A stretch of DNA of 62,427 nt, from positions 1 to 62,427 of the forward strand of contig JAITSV010000024.1 of assembly GCA_031287575.1 (NCBI GenBank), written 5' to 3'. Made by a program: the position numbers and the translations under genes. The stretch is from Desulfovibrio sp. (GTDB lineage: Bacteria; Desulfobacterota; Desulfovibrionia; Desulfovibrionales; Desulfovibrionaceae). Under the pieces are notes generated by a model. The model was not told where the DNA came from. It did no database searches and saw only the letters and a program-made list of their open reading frames with translations. Position 1 is the first letter of the stretch. The number at the start of each line of letters is the position of its first letter. This document shows positions 42,097 to 50,451 of this stretch, piece after piece.

Positions 42097-44165
42097 TCCT
42101 GCGCCGCTTCCAGCGCCTGGGGCTGCAACAGAAGTTCTTCATCACCATCCTGTTGGTGATCATGGCCATCAGCGGCACCATCGCCCTGCTGGCCCGGTGG
42201 ATCCTGGTGTCCGGCCTGACGGCGGAACTGGAACTGCGCGGCGCGGCCATCGCCCACAGCGTGGCCGCGCGCGGGGCGGGCTACATCCTGGACAACGACG
42301 TGCCGCAACTGGTGGGGCTGATCTTCGACGAGGCCCAACTGCGCGAGCGGCACCAGTTCATCGCCTACATCTTCGTCACCGACCCGCAGGGCACCGTGCT
42401 GGCCCACACCTTCATCAAGCCCTTTCCCGAATACCTGCGCATGGCCAACCCCCTGCCCGACGGCGCGGCCAAGAGCGTGGAACTGGTGGACGTGATGGGC
42501 ATGTCGGCCTACGACATCGCCGTGCCGGTGAAGGAGGGGCTGTACCGCATCGGCGACGTGCACGTGGGCCTCAGCAAGGACCACATGGACAGCCTGGTGG
42601 GCAAGTTGCGGGTGACCTTTCTGGGGTTCATCACGGCGGTGGTGGTGATCACCTTCTTCATCAGCCACTACCTCGCCCGGTACATCACCGCGCCTGTGAC
42701 GCGCCTGACGCGCATTTCCGACGATCTTTCGCGCGGCAACTTCAACACCGCCGTGGACCTCGACGTGCCCGACGCGGGGTGGGACATCCACGACTGCCCC
42801 GCCTACAGCAACACCGACCTGCCCTGCTGGCACTTCGACGAGCAGCGCCGGGGGCCGCGCCAGGCGCCGGAAAGGCTGCACAGCTGCCCCACCTGCGTGT
42901 TCTACCGCAAGCGCGGCGGCGACGAGGTGATCCAGCTGGCCGACTCGTTCCGCAACATGGTGTGGTCCATCCGGCTGTACCGCAAGCGGTTGCAGGAATC
43001 GGAGGGCAAGTACCGCTCGCTGTTCGACAGCGGGCCGGACCCCATCTTCGTGGTGGACTGCACCGACCTGCGCATTCTGGACGCCAACCCGCGCGCCGTG
43101 GAGATGTACGGCTACACCCGCGAGGAACTGCACGGCCTGCCGCTCACCGCGCTGGGCGGCGACGTGATGCGCGAATGCAGCGCCGTGTTCGACACCGTGT
43201 TCGACCCCACATCCGAAGGGGGCGACGCGGCGGGCGGCTGCCTGAACATCCCCAAGGCCATGCAGGTGCGCAAGGACGGCAGCGTGTTCCACGTCAACCT
43301 GCACGCCTGCCCCATCAGCTATCGCGGGCGGCCCGCCATCATCGTGTCCACCACCGACATCTCCGAAATGATGGACAAGGACGCCCAGATCATCCAGGCG
43401 GCCAAGATGAAGTCGCTGGGCGAAATGTCCGCCGGGGTGGCCCACGAACTGAACCAGCCGCTCAACGCCATCCGCATGGGCAGCGACTTTCTGTCGCTGG
43501 TCATCGAGCAGGGGCTGCCGGTGCCGCAGTCGCGCCTGCACGAGGTGGCGCGCGACATCTGCACCCAGGTGGACCGCGCCACGGAAATCATCAACACCCT
43601 GCGTTCGTTCGGCCGCAAGTCCGATGCGGTCATCGAGCCGCTGGACATCAACCGGCCCACCCGCGCCGTGCTGCCGCTGGTGGAGCGCCAGTTCCTGCTC
43701 CAGAACGTGGAGGTGAAGCTGGACCTGGCCGAGGGCCTGCCCCCGGTGCGCGCCCACGAAAACCGCTTGCAGCAGGTGTTCTTCAACCTGGTGACCAACG
43801 CCCGCGACGCCATCCTGGACCGCGCCCGCACCGACGGCGGCCTGCGCGGGGTGATCACCATCGCCACGCGGGCCGAGGCCGACGGCAACACCGTGGTGGC
43901 CACCGTGACCGACAACGGCGCCGGCATTCCCGAGACGCTGCGCGAGCAGATCTTCCAGCCGTTCTTCACCACCAAGGTCACGGGCCAGGGCATGGGCCTT
44001 GGGCTGTCCATCGTGTACGGCATCGTGCGCGACTACGGCGGCGACATCCGCATCGAAAGTACGGAAGGCAAGGGCACCGCGTTCCACGTGCGCCTGCCCG
44101 CCCACCGCGATACCCCGCCCCACGGCGGCAAAAAGGACGACAGCCATGCGCATCCTGGTGATTGA
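42093..44165 (+). CDS. Membrane sensor histidine kinase with Cys-rich insert and PAS domain
   Basis: The 690-residue product has membrane helices at residues 17-38 and about 175-197, with an intervening periplasmic sensor of about 135 residues, then HAMP. After HAMP comes a Cys-rich block (DIHDCPAYSNTDLPCWHF and LHSCPTCVFYRKRG), like the two-CW modules of deltaproteobacterial sensors, possibly a metal or redox site. A PAS domain follows (SLFDSGPDPIFVVDCTDLRI). The kinase core is complete: phospho-acceptor His451 in GVAHELNQPL, N-box FNLVTNARDA, G1 TDNGAGIP, G2 GQGMGLGLS. Its ATGA overlap with the binding lipoprotein gene and the 20-base overlap with the receiver gene indicate one unit. Confidence 0.88.
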   Translation: MILRRFQRLGLQQKFFITILLVIMAISGTIALLARWILVSGLTAELELRGAAIAHSVAARGAGYILDNDVPQLVGLIFDEAQLRERHQFIAYIFVTDPQGTVLAHTFIKPFPEYLRMANPLPDGAAKSVELVDVMGMSAYDIAVPVKEGLYRIGDVHVGLSKDHMDSLVGKLRVTFLGFITAVVVITFFISHYLARYITAPVTRLTRISDDLSRGNFNTAVDLDVPDAGWDIHDCPAYSNTDLPCWHFDEQRRGPRQAPERLHSCPTCVFYRKRGGDEVIQLADSFRNMVWSIRLYRKRLQESEGKYRSLFDSGPDPIFVVDCTDLRILDANPRAVEMYGYTREELHGLPLTALGGDVMRECSAVFDTVFDPTSEGGDAAGGCLNIPKAMQVRKDGSVFHVNLHACPISYRGRPAIIVSTTDISEMMDKDAQIIQAAKMKSLGEMSAGVAHELNQPLNAIRMGSDFLSLVIEQGLPVPQSRLHEVARDICTQVDRATEIINTLRSFGRKSDAVIEPLDINRPTRAVLPLVERQFLLQNVEVKLDLAEGLPPVRAHENRLQQVFFNLVTNARDAILDRARTDGGLRGVITIATRAEADGNTVVATVTDNGAGIPETLREQIFQPFFTTKVTGQGMGLGLSIVYGIVRDYGGDIRIESTEGKGTAFHVRLPAHRDTPPHGGKKDDSHAHPGD

Positions 44166-44889
44166 CGACGAGGTGCCCACCCTGAAGATGTTCGGCCTGC
44201 TGCTGGAAGCGCTGGGGCACGAGCCGCTGGCGGCGGAATCGGGCGAGGAGGGGCTGATCCGCTTCGACCGCGAACGCCCGGACGTGGTGCTGACCGACAT
44301 CAAGATGCCCGGCATCGACGGCATGGACGTGCTGCGCGCCCTGAAGGAGGCCGACCCGCGCAGCGAGGTCATCGTCATCACCGGCCACGGCGACACGGAA
44401 CTGGCCATCGAGGCGCTGCACCTGGACGCCACCGACTTCATCAACAAGCCGGTGCGGCGCGAGGCGCTGGAACACGCCCTTGCCCGGGCCGAGGAACGCA
44501 TCCGCCTGAAGCGCGCCAAGGAAGAGGAAATCCGCCTGGTGGCCGGGCCGGGGGTGGCGCAAACCGGCACTACCGAGACGGACGCGACGCACGACGGCGC
44601 CGCCGTGGTGCGCATACGCGGCACGGTGAACAGCCCGGCGGAACCGGTGCTGCGCCACGTGTTCGAAGAGGCGCTGCTGACCGGCGCGCCCACCGTGGTG
44701 CTGGACTTCGAGCCGTCCGTTTCGGTGAACGGCGCGGGTATCGCCGTGCTGGCGGAACTGGTGCGCCATGCCCGTGGCCTGGGCCGCGCGGTGCGCATCA
44801 GCGGGGTGTCGCCCAACCTTTCCACCGTGTTCGACGTGGTGGGCATTGCCCACAACGCCACGGTGGAGGTGGCGGCGACGGCGGAATAG
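44146..44889 (+). CDS. Response regulator with C-terminal STAS-like domain
   Basis: The 247-residue product starts with a canonical receiver (ILVIDDEVPTLKMFG; phospho-acceptor Asp51 in VVLTDIKMPG; Lys101 in FINKPVR). After a linker with a helical segment the rest resembles a STAS fold: VVRIRGTVNSPAEPVLRH, VVLDFEPSVSVNGAGIAVL, GLGRAVRISGVSPNLSTVF. The position that normally carries the phosphorylatable Ser/Thr (VDSAG in relatives) reads VNGAG, so the usual anti-anti-sigma phosphorylation cannot occur. Such an output suggests protein-protein signalling rather than DNA binding. It lies at the end of the binding-protein, kinase, receiver unit; the start overlaps the kinase end. Confidence 0.8.
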   Translation: MRILVIDDEVPTLKMFGLLLEALGHEPLAAESGEEGLIRFDRERPDVVLTDIKMPGIDGMDVLRALKEADPRSEVIVITGHGDTELAIEALHLDATDFINKPVRREALEHALARAEERIRLKRAKEEEIRLVAGPGVAQTGTTETDATHDGAAVVRIRGTVNSPAEPVLRHVFEEALLTGAPTVVLDFEPSVSVNGAGIAVLAELVRHARGLGRAVRISGVSPNLSTVFDVVGIAHNATVEVAATAE

Positions 44890-44924
44890 GCGCAGCCCGC
44901 CACCGCCACAAACACATCTTTTTC

Positions 44925-44951
44925 CGCGCGGGCCGCTCTGGCTCGCGCGGC
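44925..44951 (+). terminator. Terminator-like hairpin after the receiver-STAS gene
   Basis: CCGCGCG and CGCGCGG pair across about 13 bases shortly after the stop. The rest of 44890-45191 contains short direct repeats of GGGTACTG near 45066-45095. Confidence 0.45.
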
Positions 44952-45191
44952 CTGCTTTCAGGCCCTGCCCGCCCCTCTGGACAACGCACCCCGCCCCCAC
45001 TGGACAGGCCCCCTGCCCGGCGCTAGATAGGCGCAAGGGGCTGCCGCCAGCGCGCCGCGCGCACTGTCGGGTACTGCCGGGTACTGGCGGGTACTGGCGT
45101 TGCGTACGGCACGGCCTGATGGGCCAGCACGCCCCACACGCCCCAGTGGTCCTCTTTCAGGAACAGCCCGTCCCCACGGAAAGGCACTTCC

Positions 45192-45980
45192 ATGACCATC
45201 CGCGCCCTCATCGTCGATGACGAACGCCCCGCCAGGGACGAACTGGCCTACCTGCTCTCGGCCTATCCGGACGTGGAGGCCGCCGAGGCGGCATCGGCCA
45301 GCGAAGCGTTGCGCAAGCTGGCGGACGAAAAGTTCGACCTGGTTTTCCAGGACATCCAGATGCCGGGGCACGACGGCTTCCACGTACAGCGAGAGGCGCA
45401 GACGCAGGCCCAGGCCCAGTCAGGCGAAGCCGGGCCGCTGTTCGTTTTCGTCACCGCCTTCGACGAGCACGCCATCCGCGCCTTCGAGGAAAACGCCCTC
45501 GACTACCTACTGAAACCCGTGGCCCCGGCCCGGCTGGCCCGCTGCCTGGACCGGGTGCGCGGCCGACTGGCCACCGACGGGACGCGGCCCTTTCAGAACG
45601 CCATGGCCACCCTGCTGGGCGCGCTGGGGCACTCCAAGCCGGTGGAACGCCTGGCCATTGAGCACGGCGGGCGCATCAGCCTCATCCCCACGCGCGACGT
45701 GGTGATGATAGAGGCCGAGGAAAAGCGCATCGTGGCCGTCACCAACGAAGGGCGCCTGCCCTGCCACAACATGAACACCCTGGCCCGGGCGGAAGAACGC
45801 CTGGCCGGGCTGTCGTTCTTTCGGGTGAACCGCGCCGTGCTGGTGAACCTGGAGCGCATTGCCGAATTTTCACCGTGGATCAACGGCAAGTACCACCTGG
45901 TCATGAACGATCCGGAACGCACCGAGGTCACCGTCAGCCGCAACCGGGCGCGCGACTTTCGCGCCCGGCTGGGCGTCTAG
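45192..45980 (+). CDS. LytTR-family response regulator
   Basis: The 262-residue product has a receiver (IRALIVDDERPARDELAYL; Asp54 in VFQDIQMPG; YLLKPVAP) and a C-terminal LytTR DNA-binding domain (HGGRISLIPTRDVVMIEAEE, FRVNRAVLVNLERIAEF, VTVSRNRARDFRARLGV). It binds direct repeats. In context with a LytS kinase and a CstA-type carrier it resembles BtsR of the pyruvate-sensing BtsSR system. It lies 136 bases before the kinase gene. GGAAAGG lies close to the ATG. Confidence 0.9.
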   Translation: MTIRALIVDDERPARDELAYLLSAYPDVEAAEAASASEALRKLADEKFDLVFQDIQMPGHDGFHVQREAQTQAQAQSGEAGPLFVFVTAFDEHAIRAFEENALDYLLKPVAPARLARCLDRVRGRLATDGTRPFQNAMATLLGALGHSKPVERLAIEHGGRISLIPTRDVVMIEAEEKRIVAVTNEGRLPCHNMNTLARAEERLAGLSFFRVNRAVLVNLERIAEFSPWINGKYHLVMNDPERTEVTVSRNRARDFRARLGV

Positions 45981-46116
45981 GGCATCGCAGCGGCAAAGGC
46001 CGCGCAATGCCGCAAGGTTTTGCCTGAAAGACCTTGCCGCGCCGCAACCGCCGCAGGCCGCCCTGCCCGCCGTGCCGCGGCGAATGCACGCGTAACATGT
46101 TCCAAGAGAGGGCCGC

Positions 46117-47916
46117 ATGGACCCGATACTTTCCCCCCACGTTCCCGAACTGTTCATCACCCTGACCCAGCGCTTCGGCCTGCTGCTGGCCGGGGGGTTC
46201 GCCATCATGACCTTCGCCCCGCTGGACAAGGTGGGGCCGGGCCGCTCGCGCCCGTTGTGGGCCACGGCCCTGCTGGTGGTCATGTTCGGCCTGTTCGGCA
46301 TTCTCGGCACCTACACCGGCAACTTCGTGTTCCAGTCCTTCGCCAACCTGCGGGCCATGGGCGTGATCACCGCCGGGCTGTTCGGCGGGCCGGTGGTGGG
46401 CGCGGGGGCGGGCCTTATCGCCGCCGGGCACCGCTACCTCATCGACGTGGGCGGGTTCAGCGCGCTGCCGTGCGGCCTTGCCACGCTCAGCGAGGGGATA
46501 CTGGCCGGGCTGGTGGCGTGGCGCTTTCCGGAACGGCGGCTGGACTGGGCCACGGCCCTGACCCTGGGTCTGGTGGGCGAAACCTACCACATGGGCCTCG
46601 TGCTGTGGCTGGCCGAACCGTTCACCGAGGCCGTGGAACTGGTGCGGGTGATCAGCCTGCCCATGATCCTCATCAATGCCATGGGCGCGGCGCTGTTCGT
46701 GCAGGCCCTGCGCCTGCAACTGCACTTCCGCGACCTGCGCGACTCCACCCAGGCCCGGCAGATCCTGTCCATCGCCAACCGGACGCTGTCGCACCTGCGC
46801 TCCGGCCTGACGCGCGCATCCGCCCAGGCCACGGCGGAAATCATCCTGGACGAGACCCACGTGGCCGCCGTGGCCCTGACCGGGGGCAACCTGGTGCTGG
46901 CCCACGTGGGCGCCGGTGACGACCACCACCTGCCCGGATTTCAGGTGTGCACCATGGCCACCCGCAAGGTGGCGGAAACGGGCGAGCCGCTGTTCGTGCG
47001 CGACCGCGATTCCATCGGCTGCCGCCAGCCCGGTTGCCCGCTGACCGACGCCATCATCGTGCCGCTGCGCAAGGGCGGCCAGATTCTGGGGTGCCTCAAG
47101 CTGTACGGAACCAAGAACCGCCCGCTGGACCAGACCCGCTTCGAACTGGCCAAGGGGCTGGCCGACCTGTTCTCCACCCAGATCGAACTGGAGGAGATCG
47201 GCATCAAGAACCAGCTCATCGCCCGCGCCGAAATCCGGCGCCTGCAGGCACAGATCAACCCGCACTTCCTGTTCAACTCGCTGAACACGGTGGCTTCGTT
47301 CTGCCGCACCGCCCCGGGCCAGGCCCGCGACCTGCTCCTGGACCTGGCCCGGTACATGCGCCGCAACCTCGATTCCAGCCGGGGGGCCATCCGCCTGTCC
47401 GAGGAACTGGAGCAGGTGCGCTCGTACCTGGTCATCGAGCAGGCCCGCTTCGGCGACCGCATCCGCGCCGACATCGACCTGGCCCCCGGCACCGCCGACT
47501 GGCTGATCCCCCCGCTGCTCATCCAGCCGCTGGTGGAGAACAGCGTGCGCCACGGCATCCTGGCCCGCGAGGAAGGAGGACTGGTGCGCCTGTCCGCCCA
47601 CGCCGACGGCGACCATCTGCTGGTGACCGTGGAGGACGACGGCGCGGGCATGGACGACGACACCCGCAACGCCATCCTGGCCCCGGACGCCAGCGACCTT
47701 TCGCCCCACCTGGTCTCCGACATCCAGCCAGACCCGCACGCCAGCCAGACCTGCGCCGACACCATGGGCGAAAGCCTGAACGACGGCATCGGCGCGCGCA
47801 ACTGCAACCAGAGGCTGATGCAGATGTACGGCCCCTCGTATGCCATGCGCATAGACAGCGAACCCGGCCGGGGCACGCGCGTCTCGTTCCGCATCCCCCG
47901 CCAGCAGTTGCAGTAG
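46117..47916 (+). CDS. LytS/BtsS-type sensor kinase
   Basis: The 599-residue product has a 5TM-5TMR_LYT membrane sensor (TYTGNFVFQSFANLRAMGVI, FGGPVVGAGAGLIAAGHRYL), a GAF domain, and a His_kinase/HATPase core with IRRLQAQINPHFLFNSLNT as the phosphoacceptor, LIQPLVENSVRHGIL as the N-box and DDGAGMDDD as G1. This combination is the LytS/BtsS class. BtsS senses extracellular pyruvate in Escherichia coli; a like role is inferred here because a CstA carrier follows. The ATG 46117 follows a weakly spaced GAGAGGG. Confidence 0.9.
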   Translation: MDPILSPHVPELFITLTQRFGLLLAGGFAIMTFAPLDKVGPGRSRPLWATALLVVMFGLFGILGTYTGNFVFQSFANLRAMGVITAGLFGGPVVGAGAGLIAAGHRYLIDVGGFSALPCGLATLSEGILAGLVAWRFPERRLDWATALTLGLVGETYHMGLVLWLAEPFTEAVELVRVISLPMILINAMGAALFVQALRLQLHFRDLRDSTQARQILSIANRTLSHLRSGLTRASAQATAEIILDETHVAAVALTGGNLVLAHVGAGDDHHLPGFQVCTMATRKVAETGEPLFVRDRDSIGCRQPGCPLTDAIIVPLRKGGQILGCLKLYGTKNRPLDQTRFELAKGLADLFSTQIELEEIGIKNQLIARAEIRRLQAQINPHFLFNSLNTVASFCRTAPGQARDLLLDLARYMRRNLDSSRGAIRLSEELEQVRSYLVIEQARFGDRIRADIDLAPGTADWLIPPLLIQPLVENSVRHGILAREEGGLVRLSAHADGDHLLVTVEDDGAGMDDDTRNAILAPDASDLSPHLVSDIQPDPHASQTCADTMGESLNDGIGARNCNQRLMQMYGPSYAMRIDSEPGRGTRVSFRIPRQQLQ

Positions 47917-47959
47917 CCCCCATCCTTCGCCGCCATCCGCCCTGAAAGCGCGGAAACGT

Positions 47960-48002
47960 CTGCCCGCTTCACGCATATCGCCTGGAGCGGGCAGGCTCTT
48001 TT
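47960..48002 (+). terminator. Terminator after the LytS kinase gene
   Basis: CTGCCCGCT (47960-47968) pairs with AGCGGGCAG (47986-47994), followed by GCTCTTTT. Confidence 0.7.
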
Positions 48003-48080
48003 GCGCGCCACGATGCCCCCGCGTGCGTGCGCTTCGACCCTCCGGCCAGCATCCTGTCCGGCCTCCTGCCCGGCTTCCAC

Positions 48081-48122
48081 CCGGCATCCTGTCCGGCATC
48101 CTGTCCGGCATCCGCCCGGCAT
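48081..48122. repeat. 12-base tandem repeat upstream of the CstA gene
   Basis: CCGGCATCCTGT is repeated about three and a half times, with further degenerate copies from 48045. It lies about 240 bases before the carrier start; it could serve as LytTR binding sites or be slippage. Confidence 0.6.
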
Positions 48123-48351
48123 CGCCGCGCCCCGGTCCGGCACCCTGTCCGCCCGCCCTGCATTTCGGAACCGTTTTCCTACCGCTCGCTCCGCAAAAGG
48201 TACCCGTTGCCGCAACCCGCATTGCAACACGCCGGTTTTCTCCGAATATGGGGCCAGGCGCGGGGACTGCGCGCCCGACAACACCACGGGATATCAGCCA
48301 CGGGCGCCACGGGCGCCTCAGGCAAACCAACCGCATCACACGGAGGAACTG

Positions 48352-50163
48352 ATGAACGCTTTGACGCTGGTCTTCGCGGCTCTATGCGTCTTCGCCATCG
48401 CCTACCGCTTCTACGGGCTGTTCCTGACCCGTACGGTCCTGGGCGTTAAGCCCGGCCGGCCGACCCCGGCGGTACGCATGGCCGATGGCCACGACTACGT
48501 GGAAACCAACAAGTACGTGCTCTTCGGACACCATTTCGCGGCCATCGCGGCGGCAGGCCCGCTGCTTGGCCCGGTGCTGGCCGCGCAGTTCGGCTATCTG
48601 CCCGGCACCCTGTGGATCCTCGTCGGCTGCGTGGTGGCGGGTGCGGTGCATGACACCGTGGTGCTGTTCGCCTCGGTGCGCCACAAGGGCCAGAGCCTCG
48701 CCTACATCGCCTCCAAGGAAATCGACAAGTTCACCGGCTCGGTGGCCTCGTTCGCGGTGCTGTTCATCCTCATCCTGACCCTGGCGGGCCTGTCCATCGC
48801 CGTGGTCAACGCCATGCACGACAGCGCCTGGGGCACCTTCACCGTGTTCGCCACCATCCCCATCGCGCTGCTGATGGGCGTGTACCTGCATGTGTGGCGC
48901 GACGGCGACGTGAAGGGCGCCTCCATCATCGGCGTGGTGCTGCTGGCCCTGGCCATCCTGGCCGGTCCGTACGTGGTGGAACACCCGGTGTTGTCGTCGT
49001 GGTTCAACATGTCGCGCCACACCATCGCGCTGTCCATCCCGGTGTACGGCTTCGCCGCGTCGGTGCTGCCGGTGTGGCTGCTGCTGTGCCCGCGCGACTA
49101 CCTGTCCACCTATCTGAAGATCGGCACCATCGCGGCGCTGGCCATCGGCATCTTCTGGGTGCACCCCACCCTGCAGATGGAAGCCATCACCCCGTTCGTG
49201 AACGGCGGCGGCCCCATCATCCCCGGCGCGGTGTTCCCGTTCCTGTTCATCACCATCGCCTGTGGCGCGCTGTCCGGCTTCCATGCCATCATCGCCACCG
49301 GCACCACCCCCAAGATGATCGGCAGTGAACGCGACCTGCTGTTCGTGGGCTACGGCGCCATGCTCACCGAAGGCTTCGTGGCCATCATGGCCCTGATCGC
49401 CGCCTGCGTGCTGGTGCCCGCCGACTACTTCGCCATCAACTCCGCCCCGGCCGTGTACGCCAAGCTGGGCATGACCCCCGTGGACCTGCCCCACCTGGCC
49501 CAGGCCGTGGGTGAAAACATCCAGGGCCGCCCCGGCGGCGCGGTGTCGCTGGCCGTGGGCATGGCGCACATCTTCTCGTCCATCCCGTTCATGGAACACC
49601 TGATGTCGTACTGGTACCACTTCGCCATCATGTTCGAAGCGGTGTTCATCCTCACCGCCGTGGACACCGGCACCCGCGTGGGCCGCTTCTTCCTGCAGGA
49701 AATGATCGGCGTGGTGGTTCCCAAGTTCGCCGAAAAGCGCTGGATGCCCGGCATCCTGATCACCAGCGGCATCTTCACCGCATCGTGGGGCTATCTGGTG
49801 TACACCGGGGACATCTCGACCATCTGGCCCCTGTTCGGCATGTCCAACCAGTTGCTGGCCGCCGTGGGCCTGCTGATCGGCACCACCATGATCATCCGCA
49901 TGAACAAGGCCAAGTACGCGTGGATGACCGCCGTGCCCGGCCTGTCCATGGTGGGCATCACCTTCTGGGCCGGATACCTGAACGTGATGAACAACTACCT
50001 GCCCAAGGGGCTGTACCTGCTCTCCTCGCTGGCCATCATCGTCATGTGCCTGATGGCCGTGGTCATCGTGGGCACGGTGAAGCGCTGGATGCAACTGCTG
50101 GCCATCCAGAAGACCGTCACAGATGAAGACGGCGACGAGGTGCTGGAAGTGGTGACGGAATAA
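48352..50163 (+). CDS. CstA/BtsT-type pyruvate or peptide carrier
   Basis: The 603-residue product is a CstA-family transporter with about 16 membrane helices. The N-terminus YRFYGLFLTRTVLGVKPG and DGHDYVETNKYVLFGHHFAAIAAAGPL are family landmarks, as is GGPIIPGAVFPFLFITIACGA near the middle. BtsT and CstA take up pyruvate (and possibly peptides). Its position after the LytTR regulator and LytS kinase suggests it is the main target of that system. GGAGG lies six bases before ATG 48352. The tail VTDEDGDEVLEV is acidic and cytoplasmic. Confidence 0.93.
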   Translation: MNALTLVFAALCVFAIAYRFYGLFLTRTVLGVKPGRPTPAVRMADGHDYVETNKYVLFGHHFAAIAAAGPLLGPVLAAQFGYLPGTLWILVGCVVAGAVHDTVVLFASVRHKGQSLAYIASKEIDKFTGSVASFAVLFILILTLAGLSIAVVNAMHDSAWGTFTVFATIPIALLMGVYLHVWRDGDVKGASIIGVVLLALAILAGPYVVEHPVLSSWFNMSRHTIALSIPVYGFAASVLPVWLLLCPRDYLSTYLKIGTIAALAIGIFWVHPTLQMEAITPFVNGGGPIIPGAVFPFLFITIACGALSGFHAIIATGTTPKMIGSERDLLFVGYGAMLTEGFVAIMALIAACVLVPADYFAINSAPAVYAKLGMTPVDLPHLAQAVGENIQGRPGGAVSLAVGMAHIFSSIPFMEHLMSYWYHFAIMFEAVFILTAVDTGTRVGRFFLQEMIGVVVPKFAEKRWMPGILITSGIFTASWGYLVYTGDISTIWPLFGMSNQLLAAVGLLIGTTMIIRMNKAKYAWMTAVPGLSMVGITFWAGYLNVMNNYLPKGLYLLSSLAIIVMCLMAVVIVGTVKRWMQLLAIQKTVTDEDGDEVLEVVTE

Positions 50164-50266
50164 TTGCCCGAACGGAGCGGCGCGCGGGACCACCCGCGCT
50201 CCGTGCCCCGCCCCGGCCCGCACCCGCCGGGGCGGAAGGGGACCGGAAACGGTCCGACGACGAGAA

Positions 50267-50299
50267 GAGGCCGGAACCCTGCTGGTTCCGGCCTCGCTT
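50267..50299 (+). terminator. Terminator of the CstA gene
   Basis: GAGGCCGGAACC (50267-50278) pairs perfectly with GGTTCCGGCCTC (50284-50295); the T-tract (GCTTCG) is weak. Confidence 0.75.
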
Positions 50300-50353
50300 C
50301 GTTGCGGCGGAAAACGATGACGCCCAAAAGAAGATACGCTCCGGCAGCGCCTG

Positions 50354-50451
50354 GAGCCTGTTTCCACCACGAGTTTTTTGTTCTCCGCCAAGAAAGAATG
50401 TTTTTTTCTGGCGCAGGCAGAGGGCAAAAGGACCGTGGTGGGAGCAGGCTC
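50354..50451 (-). repeat. Long stop-codon-abutting hairpin (copy D)
   Basis: GAGCCTGTTTCCACCACG (50354-50371) pairs with CGTGGTGGGAGCAGGCTC (50434-50451) with two mismatches; T-rich and A-rich inner segments extend the pairing. It starts inside the moaA stop codon. Confidence 0.8.
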
